Shown here one piece after another: positions 10,701 to 21,575 of a DNA stretch of 50,826 bases (the stretch's first letter is position 1; every line of letters begins with the position of its first letter). The translations under genes and the position numbers were made by a program. This DNA is from Pigoraptor chileana. Its lineage: Eukaryota > Opisthokonta > Filasterea. The notes beneath the pieces were generated by a model. It saw nothing but the letters and a program-made list of their open reading frames with translations, was not told where the DNA came from and did not search any database. The stretch is from NCBI GenBank assembly GCA_943704495.1, contig CALSCR010000712.1:1-50826 (forward strand). Reading direction: 5' to 3'.

Positions 10701-13606
10701 ATGTGCGGACATGTGTGTGTGTTTACTTATTTCTGTGTGTGCGTCTGTCAGTTTGAGTCCGGAGTAAGTATCCATGACGACAGGGGCCCATCGCCATCGA
10801 TCGGTGTGCACTACATGCACCATTAGCCGAGTTTCGGCGTTCCCTATAGTGTGTGTGGCCAATGCGACCTATAGTGTGTTTTTGCCGTTTCTTCTTTTTG
10901 GGCATTCTAAAGTCATGTTGTCATGTATATTTCGTCTGCTATTACAACGCATGCGTCGCTTTTTGCAACTGCAGTTTCTGGCAGGCGGTAGCGTCCTCGA
11001 TGCCTTTGCCAGACAGCCAAAGTGGAGTCTCGCCATGCGAGTACAGATGGCCGTGTGAGTGGCATTATTTTGGCTTTTGTTAGTGATTAGGTCGTTTGTC
11101 TGTGAGTGCTGCGTCGTCCAATTAGAATATGTAATCTCGCCATGCATCATGTCATTTCCATTCTCAATGGATGCAGTCATTCACTTTTGATGAGATCTGT
11201 GCAGTGGGTGTATGTGTCGATCGGTGTGTGGATACACTGGAGTGAGGCTGTCTTCAGGAAACGCATTGTCGCCTTCTCTGGGACGCAATGTCGTTCAATG
11301 GAGCCTTAAACGCCTTGTCTTTGCTTTGTCGAATGTTTCTTCTGTTTGCCTTGCAGAGACGCGGCGAGGGGCATGGCCTACTTGCATTCAAACACGCCGC
11401 CCATTGTAAGTGTCTCCGCCCGTGCGTGCGTGTGTCATATTCGCCCGATGGAGGGGGCGGGGGGGGTTAGGGGTCGCTTGAGCGATTCGCTCATAATCGA
11501 CGGTTCCTCACCAGTTTTTTGATATTTATTTCATTTCATTTTGCAGCTTCATCTCGATCTGAAGAGTCCAAACCTACTGGTATGGGGTCGATCACTCCGA
11601 GTGCAGCAGCATCGTGTGTTGCCTTGCAGGTCTTGTGACTGATGTCACGCCAATTAGACAGATTCGGATTTTTACGTTCTTATTTATTCTGATTTGTGGA
11701 GAGTGTTGCACAAATTGGGTCCAGTCTTGTGCCCCCTTTTGCCACACGGTGACCACATGTACACTTGCCCGGCAACGAAGACTGCGTTTGCGGCCGCGTG
11801 AATCTCCTTTTGACTCGCGGCTTGTATTATAATGGTCTCATAAATACTGACGGGGTGTAATGTACTCTACCCCCGCCTGCGGCCCACACACTACGCAACA
11901 ACAGCTCGACCGCAATCTCGTTGTCAAAGTGGCTGATTTTGGACTTGCTCGCGTTCTCGTTCGCTACAGTGCGGCGGACACCTCCGTTGGGCAGGTTCGT
12001 TGTTTTTTGTGATTTGTCATGATGTATCAGTGCAGTGTGTGTGTGTGTGTGTGTGTGTTTGTTGCGTCCCATGCAATTGTGCGTCAGTAAATGCGTGGCT
12101 TTGTGTGAGTGTCTGCGGATGCCAATGTTCCGTTAATTATTATAACTTGACTGCCGACATCTGGACAATATCGACTGACTGAGCCGTGACCTTGAATAAT
12201 ACCCGCCGTATTGCTGACTGTCACATGAACTTTTGCTTCCCCAGGTTGGCTCGTTGCACTGGATGGCGCCCGAAATCATGCAAGGGGAAGCGAAATGTTA
12301 CACGTGGCACGCGGGTGTGTACGCATGCCTTTGGTGTCGGACGGGCTGTGAGATTTGCTGTGTGGTTGTGTTTCTGTGATTTATGTGTCAGAGATATGTT
12401 GTATGTCATATGGTGCATGTGTGTATTATATGCGTAAGTCACACTGCGTCTTATCATACAGTGGACGCACTGCATATTCATGTGTCTGACAACGCCGACA
12501 CATCCTTCCTCGCAATTCATTGATGTCATGGTTAACTTATATGACTTTTGTTTTAATTCCAGATTCTTATTCGTTCGGGATTGTGCTTGCTGAGTTTATC
12601 ACAATGGAGCGCCCATATCAGGTGTACAAGTCGACGGGCGAAATCAAAACAAACGAAGAGCTGTTGATGAAGATATGCCTTCAGGGTGGGTGTCAAGATA
12701 CGGGTAAAAAAACAGCCCGCTCCAGTTGCACGGCCAGGCATGCCAGTTACAATCGCACGTCTCACTCTTGACTACATTCTGTTAGTGCTCTGTGTCAGTG
12801 CCGTCGACGACTTCATCTCGGTATTGGTGATGCTTGTCTGATTGGGAAGCGCATGCACTGAGCTGTGTGCATTAGACTGACTATTTTTCTGTTGTGTCAT
12901 TTGCTCCGTTCGAAACAAGTTGAGACAAATCATCTTCACCTTAACTGCCCTCGGCTGTCACTGTACCGTAATGTTGATTGTGATCAGACTGGCATGTGTC
13001 TGGGTGTGAGTGAACGTATCTGACATGCGATATCGGTGTTGGCTTTTCTAGTGCATGACAGACTCTGCAGCGAATTGTAACTGAATCGGCATATGCTCAC
13101 TTGAAATAAGCCCAGTTCAGTTTTGAGGCATCGCCGCATGCATCTGCCGGCAATTGCACTGATTGCCGCATCCCATTGGCCAGTGCATGACAGGGCAGTC
13201 AGTCTGATTGTAACTGCCATGTATGATGTGGATGTAAATATAACTATTCCAATACGATCTTACTGAATGAAATGCAGATCTGAGACCCAAGCTGCCGGAC
13301 ACGTGCCCACTCCGCCTATCGCGGCTGGCTCGCGAGTGCTGGGACTTTCGCCCGGCACATCGACCCCAATTCGACGCGATTCTCCACCGATTGACTGACA
13401 TTCTGAACGCACTTTCGAATTCGAACGGAGGCGACGACGATGCCCCGCCCATGCCCTTTGACAGGCCGCAGAATTTCAATATCAATGGACAAGATATGCA
13501 GGACGGTCAGCTACTGCCGGTTGCGAGCCCGTGTATGCAGGTCCGCCAGAATGTCGCAGCCGCTATTGCACCTGGCAGTGCCGCTGTTGCTGTGCCGGAC
13601 TCGTGA
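1733..13606 (+). CDS. Giant transmembrane receptor with LamG and discoidin-like domains and a cytoplasmic TKL-type kinase
   Basis: Twenty-one exons: 1733-2025, 2352-2590, 3086-3223, 3702-4456, 4810-5448, 5843-6023, 6221-6324, 6630-6714, 7119-7222, 7798-8471, 8715-9420, 9589-9943, 10175-10202, 10481-10553, 10975-11054, 11357-11405, 11547-11579, 11905-11994, 12245-12314, 12563-12685, 13278-13606. They sum to 5148 bp, 1715 aa, with matching phases. Residues 1-45 hold a signal peptide. Two LamG/concanavalin-like domains follow (about 50-290 with WHHYAITFD and LDELRIWNIA; about 530-745), then cadherin-like repeats (HGTLY, GTLYQY), a discoidin-like domain (about 860-1065), another cadherin-like segment and one membrane helix (about 1240-1265). 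The kinase (about 1285-1650) has VAIK, HPNIVLFMGCC, HLDLKSPNLL, DFGLAR and APE. The catalytic HRD is HLD, and about 105 Gly/Ser-rich residues sit between the VAIK lysine and helix C. Exon 9's donor at 7223 is the least certain junction. It probably senses an extracellular ligand; the ligand is unknown. Confidence 0.85.
7355..7475 (+). repeat. CT-rich tract in receptor-kinase intron 9
   Basis: Long run of tctctctc with ccccactctctcatattctctc-type units on the coding strand, followed about 275 bp later by (CA)n at 7751-7789 just before the exon 10 acceptor. Intronic low-complexity sequence with no coding signal. Confidence 0.85.
10331..10376 (-). repeat. CT-flanked short interspersed repeat, copy A
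   Basis: On the minus strand it reads gcagtccgtgggcgcagcgcc and then taagacactgacttgaattc. It lies antisense in receptor-kinase intron 13 (10203-10480) and is flanked on both sides by CTCTCT (plus strand gagagag). Confidence 0.75.
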
Positions 13607-14740
13607 CACGATAAACAACGGGCTAAACAACAGATGGAAGGGCTGGTATAAATCTTCAGGACACATGAAATAGTTGTTTTATTCGACCTGTTCGCTTGCC
13701 AATGGAAGCTACCTCGGGAAAGTGGCCGCGTTCATTTTGAGACCTGTCGGTGACACTGTCCAATCTCGGCGATACTTAGTCGAGTATTAAGAGCACTATA
13801 GATATAAGGGCATGCTCATAAGTTAGAAATCTCCGGGGGAAATCTAAGACGAGAGAGTCTGTCAGTGTCATGAGCGGCTGCGACGATGCCGTCTGTGAGA
13901 GCTACGTTTCGTGTTTCTACAGCGTTGTGACTTTTAATTACATAACTACTTCTCGTTCATCATGAGAAACTTGAAAGCACATTGAGACATTCACAAGACG
14001 AATTGATCGAACAGAACTAGACAGGTGCGCTTGGAATGCTCCAGTTGATGCTTCTCATCGATAACAGTCGAGAGTGATGAGCCACGGCTGCGACGTCGTT
14101 GGTTTGACTGATCCGTCCAGTCACCTGATGCCGGTTACGCCGACAGCAAAAGGGCATACGACAGCAGTTACAGAAAATTGCCGTGACGTGCACATCGGAC
14201 GAGCCCAATGCATCAACGAAGCCCCAAATCAGGACCGATGTTGTTGCCGCCGAGGAGGGGAGACGGGCAGACGATTCCGTCACGCCGACAGCGGCACTGC
14301 ACAGTCTCCCATGACAACAGTCAGCAGCGGACATCCCCGGCCGACGATGCTGCCGCGGGCGGCCCGGGCTCGTCGCACAGCAGCTCGGCGCGCCGGTCAC
14401 TGCTGAGTCGGCCGGAAATCGTGTCGACACACGGCGCCGCAGGACAGTCGGACTCTGCCAGTGCGAGCGCCGCATGATGCGCAAGCCATTGATACATAAT
14501 AATTATTCACCCTCCGTGCGTTTCCGCGGATGGTGTCATGACGTCACCGTCCAGCGCAAATTGGCATATTAACGAACGCTCGTGATACTCACAGACGGCT
14601 GATCGGAGCGAGTATACGGTCGCACCGGCGTCCGACTATTAACGACCCCGGATGACAATTACACACGCGCCATCGGTCGCACGTCTGTTCGCATGTTGCC
14701 GCCACACGAAGAAATTCCCCGTGGCCCAGAAACTGATGTT
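13607..14740. other. Tail-to-tail spacer between receptor kinase and POMK-like gene
   Basis: About 1.1 kb between two convergent genes. It holds the possible alternative exon at 14328-14477 and a possible diverged copy of the CT-flanked repeat near 13851-13907. I see no clear polyadenylation signal. Confidence 0.6.
14328..14477 (+). CDS. Possible alternative last exon of the receptor kinase
   Basis: A Ser/Ala-rich open stretch ending in a stop, reading ...SPADDAAAGGPGSS... and ...RSLLSRPEIV.... It is preceded by a cag acceptor at 14325-14327. The kinase's last exon contains an in-frame CAG|gtccgc donor at 13540/13541 whose phase (0) would join this exon cleanly, giving a different 49-residue tail. 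The main model simply reads through that donor to the stop at 13606. Support is only phase and composition, so I hold this loosely. Confidence 0.25.
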   Translation, partial: RTSPADDAAAGGPGSSHSSSARRSLLSRPEIVSTHGAAGQSDSASASAA

Positions 14741-17061
14741 TCAGTTGTACGGTCTTAGTCTGCCGTGATGGTCACGTGCTAACCGTATCCTAAGCAGCGC
14801 CGAGTACGCAACAACAAGGTCACTTGACTTTGGTCGCCTGACAGAGTTGATCTCCTTGCAAAGCGCTGCAAGTGCACGAAGCTTCTGCAGCTGATCCGAG
14901 GAGAGAAGCGAGACCGTGCCATTGGTGAGTGCCGAATTACTGCCGAGGATGAGCGACACCACATTCGGAATTTTCCACACGTCAGATTTTTCGTTGAAGG
15001 CAGTGTGGAGCCACGGGCCACCGTCGGCTGGCGGTTCCGGTGGGGGTGAGTATCGCGGCCGTCGCTCCTCGGGAGAAGTAAATGTTTCATTGAAAACACG
15101 TGGGAGATGGCACATGCCTCGCTTCACTGGCGCCGTGTCACTCACACGCACGAGGCGGTCAACGTCGCACACCTTGATGCGCCACTGCATCCCAACGCGA
15201 AACACCTTGCAATGCACGTGACGACGCCGCCGGGTATAAGTGAAGTCAATCGGAAAGTCGGTTGCAATTAATACCTGGCACCGGGACTGATTAAACACCG
15301 CGATAGTTTGTGGTGAATGTGACAGCCCGAAGGAATGCCCGTTTTGATCACGAACACACGTCAGGTGGTCGGTACCGACAGCAAAAGGAAACTGGCATTG
15401 AAGCTTCTCGGATCAGTCTTGCGCAATAAAGTCACATGAAGAAAAAACACAACCGGGGAAAACACAACTCACCAGGAATTGCTTCAACATCCGCCGGGGG
15501 TCTTTCCCGTCGCACATAATGTACGGTCCGGTCGACACGCCGTGTAAAAAGGCAATTGCGCGCACATACTCCACAGCCAGCGCCCGGCGTATGCGAGCCA
15601 CAACCAGACCATTAACCCGCACGTCAGGGGCCGATTGTGGGGCCAGTCTAAGTAGCGCGCCGAGAAACCCCAGTGCTGAGCCACGTGCAGCAAGCTCCGT
15701 TACTATGGATACATTGCTGACGGTGCCATTGGCGCCATACTCCACACAGTAACCGACGATCTGAGTCACGTGGACGCTTGGGCAGAGCTCCCTGTCATCC
15801 GGACGAGTGCAAGTCAGGCGGTGAGTGATTTCAGTCCGTGAAGGAAATTTCAGTATGCGACTGCTTTCGGCACTTCCGTCTTCGATTCCCACACGACAGC
15901 TTCACAATGACAGATGCAGTTACTTTGAAGTAATTGGCGGCCCCTGGCATTTTACCACGTGAACACCTCCAATCTTCATGAGGTCCGATTTATCGCCCAA
16001 ATGCACAATGCAACCGCATTGCCCACTGCTGCAGCACTCACTCATGCCACACTGACAAAAACAAAACGCAGACGCACCCACCTTAGCCTTTCAATCGATT
16101 GACGCATAACTGGAGCCGTCGGGGCGCCGTTGTGTACCTTGCTGGTCAACAGCGCGATCGGATGCTCGAGGCCGTCCTCATCGCGCAGATAGGCAGTGAA
16201 TACTGTCTTGACGGAGCCGTTATTGTTCAGCACGTTACCACGACGCACATTTGCTGTGATTTCCCCACAACCGAGGAGGGGCATGCATGTTGGCAGCGAC
16301 GGCAGACTGAAGTGATCACGGGGACACGGAACGCACGCCCACCCGCCCACATTCCCGCCCACATCTCCGCCGCCACTCTCAACTGCAGCGATACTCTCGG
16401 TGTCCGACTCTGTGTCGGTGTTTGCGTTTGAGTTTGTGTTTGTGTTGGTGCTCTGCTCGCCCTCCCCCCCGAGCTCGAGCGCGCCGCCTTCTGCACTACG
16501 CCACGCCGACGAACGCGCTCCCGGTGATGCCGACAGAGACAGTCCGCCGATGTTCCTGATCGGCGTACGCAGTGGGACGAACCCGGCACTGCACATGCCT
16601 TGAGGGGGCTCTGATGACATTGTCCCCTGCTGCTGCCCAGTTGATTCACGAGCCGACTGCGGCATTGCGCCGGCTGCATCATCCAAGGGACTTGTCTCAG
16701 CATGATAGATCGAATTAGACGGCACACTGACATCCACAGGTGGCGCCCGTGGATGCACACCTGCGCCAAGCACATGACGATCCATTCCCGGTGAATCCTG
16801 CGTCTGCGTGTCAATGGAAACTGTCCCGGAGAAACCGTCAACGGCCGTGTCGGCCCGCCTCAATGCAAAATGCAGCACCGAGGCCGAAGACTGTCCCGCA
16901 ACTGACTGGTGTTGGGGGCCAAATGTCAGTGGATGCGCTGACAAAAGCACGCCGCGGTGAAGAGCGATTAAAAGGACAGCGTGCCCCATCACAGTCGCCA
17001 GAAAGATGAACATGCACATGCGCCTCGGGTTCCATATTGTTGAAGCCGAGGTACGCCGCAT
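14741..17061 (-). CDS. POMK: POMK-like type II membrane secretory kinase
   Basis: Three minus-strand exons, 17061-16082, 15860-15473 and 15391-14741, total 2019 bp, 672 aa, phases matching. I start at the ATG at 17061; the frame is open further upstream but without an ATG. A hydrophobic stretch at about residues 15-33 (CMFIFLATVMGHAVLLIAL) after Arg-rich residues suggests a type II signal anchor. A long low-complexity stem follows to about 235. Then come CPRDHF...CMPLLGCGEI, resembling the CPPGHY...CSPWLSCEEL start of POMK, VGYC, a segment with YIMCDGKDPRRMLKQF (POMK: VMCDSNDLPKTLSQY), VCDVDRL, and SDVWKIPNVVSLILG (POMK: IDIWKIPDISSFLLG). Animal POMK phosphorylates O-mannose on alpha-dystroglycan in the ER lumen. 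The protein is roughly twice the human length because of the stem. The substrate here is unknown. Confidence 0.82.
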
Positions 17062-17869
17062 TTCAATAAAGGACAGCCGTACTAGAGACGGAAAGACCAA
17101 CAGCGGACAGACCAACTACGGGCAGACCAAAAACGAACGCCGACCACGGCAGATTTGGCGATGCAATATACCACCGGCGACAAGCACCTGAATGCACGTT
17201 GCAGTATGTGCCATACGGCGTCCGGCTGAATCAGACGGAGCTGCGCGACGCACTTACGCAACCTCCATGACGTTCAAGACATGCCGTTCGCGACCGATAC
17301 ACTGCCAGTGAAACGCAAAGATGTAGCTGTGGACGATAAGCATCGGCAAGGCTGAAGCCGTGCGGGTGTCTGGGTGATCATGGGACGATCAATCCGAGTG
17401 ACGCTCACTGAGCCGTCAGTTTGATCGGATCCGGTATGAGCCGACGCAAGATGACCGTCGCTGGTTGTGCAGTGTGTCTGAGTCCGTCACGGACCGCGGG
17501 CAAGTGGCGTTCAGGCCGGCAGACGCACGCCGGTTGGGATGACGGCGTACTCGGCAGAACACTGAGTCGGCGGCGGATGCAGCACTGACTGGCAGTGTGA
17601 GACGGCCCGCCAGTAGCGGCAGTGGCAGCGGGCAAGTGCAGGAGCCAGCCGAGGAGTGCGATTTTGCCCGGGGCACTGAGACTACACACCAGCGGCCCGG
17701 CCGGCCAGTCGACTGCAATACTGATGAGGGACCACACGGCTGCCGGCGGGCTGTCAGTCGGTGATCAGTGCGTATGGTTAATTGTGTGGTGAGTGTATGT
17801 GTGCGCTTAACATGTCCCTCTCGCGTTAATTGTTTACATGTATGCATGTATGTTGCCTCATGTATGCAT

Positions 17870-17900
17870 GTGCCGGTGTAGCTCAGTGGTGCGTCGTTTC
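17870..17900 (+). other. tRNA-like A-box sequence
   Basis: Contains GCCGGTGTAGCTCAGTGGT, a close match to the 5' end and internal A box of a tRNA. The sequence downstream does not fold into a tRNA anticodon arm and no good B box lies at normal spacing, so this is a tRNA relic, the head of a SINE-like element, or chance. Confidence 0.35.
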
Positions 17901-19534
17901 AGAATTGTCCGAAAGTGATGTCAAGCACGGCGTTAAGTGTCACGGTCGGCCGCGGCATAATGATTTCTTTTGTGTCGCCGATTCGCTACCCGTCGGTACA
18001 GTTACGTCTCGGCACAGCAGTCAGTCGGCCTGTCGGCTTTTTATAAATGACACTGAACATCGAGATACACGAACGCATACTTCTTACTGACATGCAGGAG
18101 GCCGTTCCGAGTGCGGGTAGTAGCAGCAATAGAGTGTCGTTGTTGTGACACACACTCGTCCCTCTCACTGAGTTTTGTGAATTCAACGGGCGTGACCGCA
18201 CGACTGTCCGTTGCACGCCGGCACGGCATGGTCGTCGCACCCGAACGTCGTGGCTAAGTCCAATTTGCAGAATTTGAAAATAGTTGCGAACTATTTGTTA
18301 AATTTCGTAAATTAAAATAGTCCGACTCGACGCGACTGATCTTGTTTATTACAGGCAACTGCCCGCCCGGGCACGTGACTCGGCTGCCCCACTGCACACA
18401 AGACAAAGAAATTCAATTCGCATACTGACTGGCCGACCAGCAAGAATCAGCGCTGAGCAGCATGCACCGGCGCGCGGACGCACCAGATTCGCCGCGGATG
18501 CGCCGCGCCGCCGGCCAGCCGGGCGGCTCAGTGCAGCAGCGGCAGGCCGTCTCGATCTGGCCTCCGGCCTCAGTCATTCGGCTGGGGTGGCCCGGTATTC
18601 CAGTGAGTGTCTTAAATGAAGAGTATGCTCGTGGGCCGGAGTGCCGCTGCCTATATCCAGTGCTCAAAGCATTCTCAGTGCGCCGCGCCCCGTTCGACGC
18701 GAGGGCCGTGGTGCCGACCCGGCCGCGTGCCGCTCCGCACTGATGTTGGCCAAGTTAGTCCGCCGTTTGGCCTCCAATGTCCAAAATGGAAACCGACTTC
18801 GGGACCACTGGACTCGCGTCGGTCAATCAAATTGGGGATTTTGCCAAACCGAGTGACATATTCCAGCAAATTCGAATCTAAATGGGTTCTGGCGTGACGG
18901 TTTTCTGTCATCGAAGCCCATACCATGAATTTGATACACTCACACGCAGTCGGTGCGTATTATACTCGGTTGTGGAGCACCGTGCGTCAATCTGCCGCAG
19001 AAATCTTTTCAGTTTTCACAAAGTCACTGTGGCACAAACACCCTTTGTAGTCGCACATAGTTGAGTAATTGCACGCGCTCGAGGTTGTTGCATTGGGGGA
19101 TCCCTAGTCCTCCGGCACCGGTTTCGGGTTTTTGTATTGGCTCTGGCGCTTCCAGCTCAGAAAAGTGCGCTTCACTGCGAATATTGACACCCATAGACGG
19201 ACGACTTTCCTTGGTTCTATTCAGTCGAAGAGAGGTGAGGGCATGTGTACTTACTGAGAGGAGGAGTGCGCTTCATGCACAGGGGTGTGGCGTCTTTATT
19301 ATCGGGCGTCGGAACGGCACCGACATTGCACGTCCTCTTGTCTCAACTGTATTCGGAAACTGTGTGTCTGTGTGCATGCATCTGTAGAGACATTTTGATT
19401 GCAGTCTCCTAAACTTATTCTTACTTTCAAACTAACAACAGTCCGATCAATCTTTTTTGCAATTCGTTTTCCTCGTAACATCACAAACAAATACTTTACA
19501 AACGAATCGCGATCGCCCGACTTTATAGGTCTTT

Positions 19535-19540
19535 TATATA
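19535..19540 (+). promoter_or_regulatory. TATA-like box of the T-box gene
   Basis: TATATA within cttttatatatttt, about 100 bp upstream of the ATG at 19638. The spacing is similar to that of the TATA-like boxes of the UBL3-like and talin-like genes. Inferred only. Confidence 0.35.
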
Positions 19541-19637
19541 TTTTTTGTCGCCCTTTGCTGCACTCGGAAAGGAAGACCTTTTCTTGGACAAGAGGAGAAG
19601 TGTAATTTCAACAGAGGGGGTTCGTTGTTGTGGCACA

Positions 19638-21575
19638 ATGGCACACGGGCAAATACCCGCTGTGCTGCCGTTCGGCCAGGACTTTAGGATCCCCGCCGAC
19701 TTCCCCGATCACACGCACGATTGGGCTGGCATGCCCGGTCTCAAGCCCGCAATCACACTCGTCAACGAACACTTGTGGCAGCAATTTAACCAACACACAA
19801 ATGAGATGATCATCGCGAAGAAGGGGCGCTGTTTGTTTCCCGTTCCTCGCTTATTGATTGCGAATCTTGAGCCCGAGGTGCTGTACACGGTCGCCGTTGA
19901 TTTTGTGCCCGTGGATTCAGTTCGTTGGAAGTACGTTGACGGGCGGTGGATGGAGGGTGGAAAGGGAGAGAAGCACGTGCTCGCGTCTGTGCACGTGCAC
20001 CCGGACTCGCCTCACTCTGGCGCCTTTTGGATGAAGAAGGAAATCGCGTTTGATGCAGTGAAGGTGACGAACAAGTTCAACAACGATGGGCATATTGTGC
20101 TCAACACGTTCCACAAGTACCGACTGCGCTTCCACATCATCAAAATCAACGAGCCCCTCCAAGAACCCACGATCATCAAGACAGAGTCGTTTCCGGCGAC
20201 GGACTTTATTGCTGTGACATCGTATGTCAACGAGCAGATCAAGTTCCTCAAGATTAACAACAATCCGTTTGCGCGTGCGTTCAAGATGGACAAGGAGCCC
20301 GGCGCGCTCGGCCAACACGCTTCCGCGAACGACCACTCTGACTCTAACGAAGACAACGACGAGAGCGAAGGTGACCAGACACGGCAGCCGGGGAGCGGGC
20401 AGCCGACTCACGGTGCGCCAGTGCCGCCAGGTGCGGGTGTGCAGCCCAGTGCAAACACACACGCGCACGCACACGGACACCCAATGCAGGGGCCATCGGC
20501 GGTGGCGACGGTAACCGCTGGAACAAAGCGCAAGGCTGCGGCAATGGCATCATCCGGGTCGGCGCAGGAGATTGATGAGGCTCAGGCAGTCACGGCGGCG
20601 GCTGCCGTGCCAGACGCCCGCGATCAGCTCCCTTCCGCTGTAATTGATCGCCCGCTGAAAGTGCTTGTGGTCGACGGCGATACTGCGGTCCACGATCTCG
20701 TCAACTCCCATCTCCAGGGGAAGGGCTACGTGATCACGTGCGTGACGAACACGACACGAGCGTGGGACCTTTTGAAGGATTCGTACGAAGGAACCGTCGG
20801 CCTCGCAGCATCCGGGGCTGCGGCTCCTGGAAACGGGCGCGAAACAACGACAGACACACAAAAGGAGGGAGGCGCTACCGAGAGCTCGGCAGTGGGTGTG
20901 CCGCTTGTGTCTGTGCGCGGGGAGGAAGGACCCTCGGGCCCTGGCGAGCCATCGACAGCACCGGCTTTGCCGGCCGATGGAGATAGCGTGGACGGTATGC
21001 ACAGTGCGGGCGCAATCAGCAGCGATGTCGTCATGGCCGGATCCAATGATGCAAATGTGGACAACACACAAAACACAAACTCAAATGTATCGACGGATGC
21101 AGCGGACGTAGACGCTCTCGGCGCGCGCAAATCACCCGAGAAGGAAGGGATGTCTGGCCCCTTTGATATCGTTCTGACGGAGATTGCTGGAGATGATCTT
21201 GATGGACTTGCGCTGATGCGTCGGATTCGCACGACGCCGCAGCTGTTGTGCACTGCTGTGACGCTCATGTCTGTGGAAGGGCACCCGGCGGCGGCGGATA
21301 CGTGTGTGTCGGAGGGTGCTGATGACTACATGACCAAGCCACTGTGCATTGGGTTGTTTGGGCGCAGGGGAAAGACGTGTGTTGAGAAGCGGCGTTGGAA
21401 GGCGCGGGAGCGTTGGATCACGACGGCGCTGAGGGACGAAACAAAGCGCTTTGCAGAGTTGGAAAGAGTTCACGAAATGCTTGGCATCCAAAAGGACACA
21501 AAGACGCGCAAGGTGGACGAGCTCGAAGAGGAAGTGTCGCGCCTCAGAGGTCGGATTACGGCTGCCACGCGGTAG
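19638..21575 (+). CDS. T-box transcription factor fused to a degenerate receiver domain
   Basis: Single exon, 645 aa, starting at ATG 19638 in a good context (cacaATGg); the frame stays open upstream but has no ATG. The T-box spans about residues 46-218: LWQQFNQHTNEMIIAKKGR, VDFVPVD, SGAFWMKKEI, GHIVLNTFHKYRLRFHI, FIAVTSYVNEQIKFLKINNN and NPFARAF. All are close to T-box consensus, so it should bind DNA in the nucleus. A low-complexity linker follows. From about 337 a receiver-like fold begins with LKVLVVDGD, then FDIVLTEIAGDDLDGLALMR, then EGADDYMTKPL. The usual phospho-Asp position is Glu (LTE), and the acidic pair is DG instead of DD. The receiver is interrupted by about 120 Ser/Gly/Thr-rich residues (386-507). 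A coiled coil (ELEEEVSRLRGRI) ends the protein. It probably cannot be phosphorylated at the classical site. Confidence 0.93.
   Translation: MAHGQIPAVLPFGQDFRIPADFPDHTHDWAGMPGLKPAITLVNEHLWQQFNQHTNEMIIAKKGRCLFPVPRLLIANLEPEVLYTVAVDFVPVDSVRWKYVDGRWMEGGKGEKHVLASVHVHPDSPHSGAFWMKKEIAFDAVKVTNKFNNDGHIVLNTFHKYRLRFHIIKINEPLQEPTIIKTESFPATDFIAVTSYVNEQIKFLKINNNPFARAFKMDKEPGALGQHASANDHSDSNEDNDESEGDQTRQPGSGQPTHGAPVPPGAGVQPSANTHAHAHGHPMQGPSAVATVTAGTKRKAAAMASSGSAQEIDEAQAVTAAAAVPDARDQLPSAVIDRPLKVLVVDGDTAVHDLVNSHLQGKGYVITCVTNTTRAWDLLKDSYEGTVGLAASGAAAPGNGRETTTDTQKEGGATESSAVGVPLVSVRGEEGPSGPGEPSTAPALPADGDSVDGMHSAGAISSDVVMAGSNDANVDNTQNTNSNVSTDAADVDALGARKSPEKEGMSGPFDIVLTEIAGDDLDGLALMRRIRTTPQLLCTAVTLMSVEGHPAAADTCVSEGADDYMTKPLCIGLFGRRGKTCVEKRRWKARERWITTALRDETKRFAELERVHEMLGIQKDTKTRKVDELEEEVSRLRGRITAATR

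Larger units (their letters stand above)
17062..19637. other. Head-to-head intergenic region, POMK-like and T-box genes
   Basis: About 2.6 kb between divergent starts. It contains the tRNA-like A box near 17880, many GACTG/CAGTC pentamers, and a TATA-like sequence just before the T-box start. Open frames of up to 110 codons occur but none resembles a protein I recognise. Confidence 0.55.
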
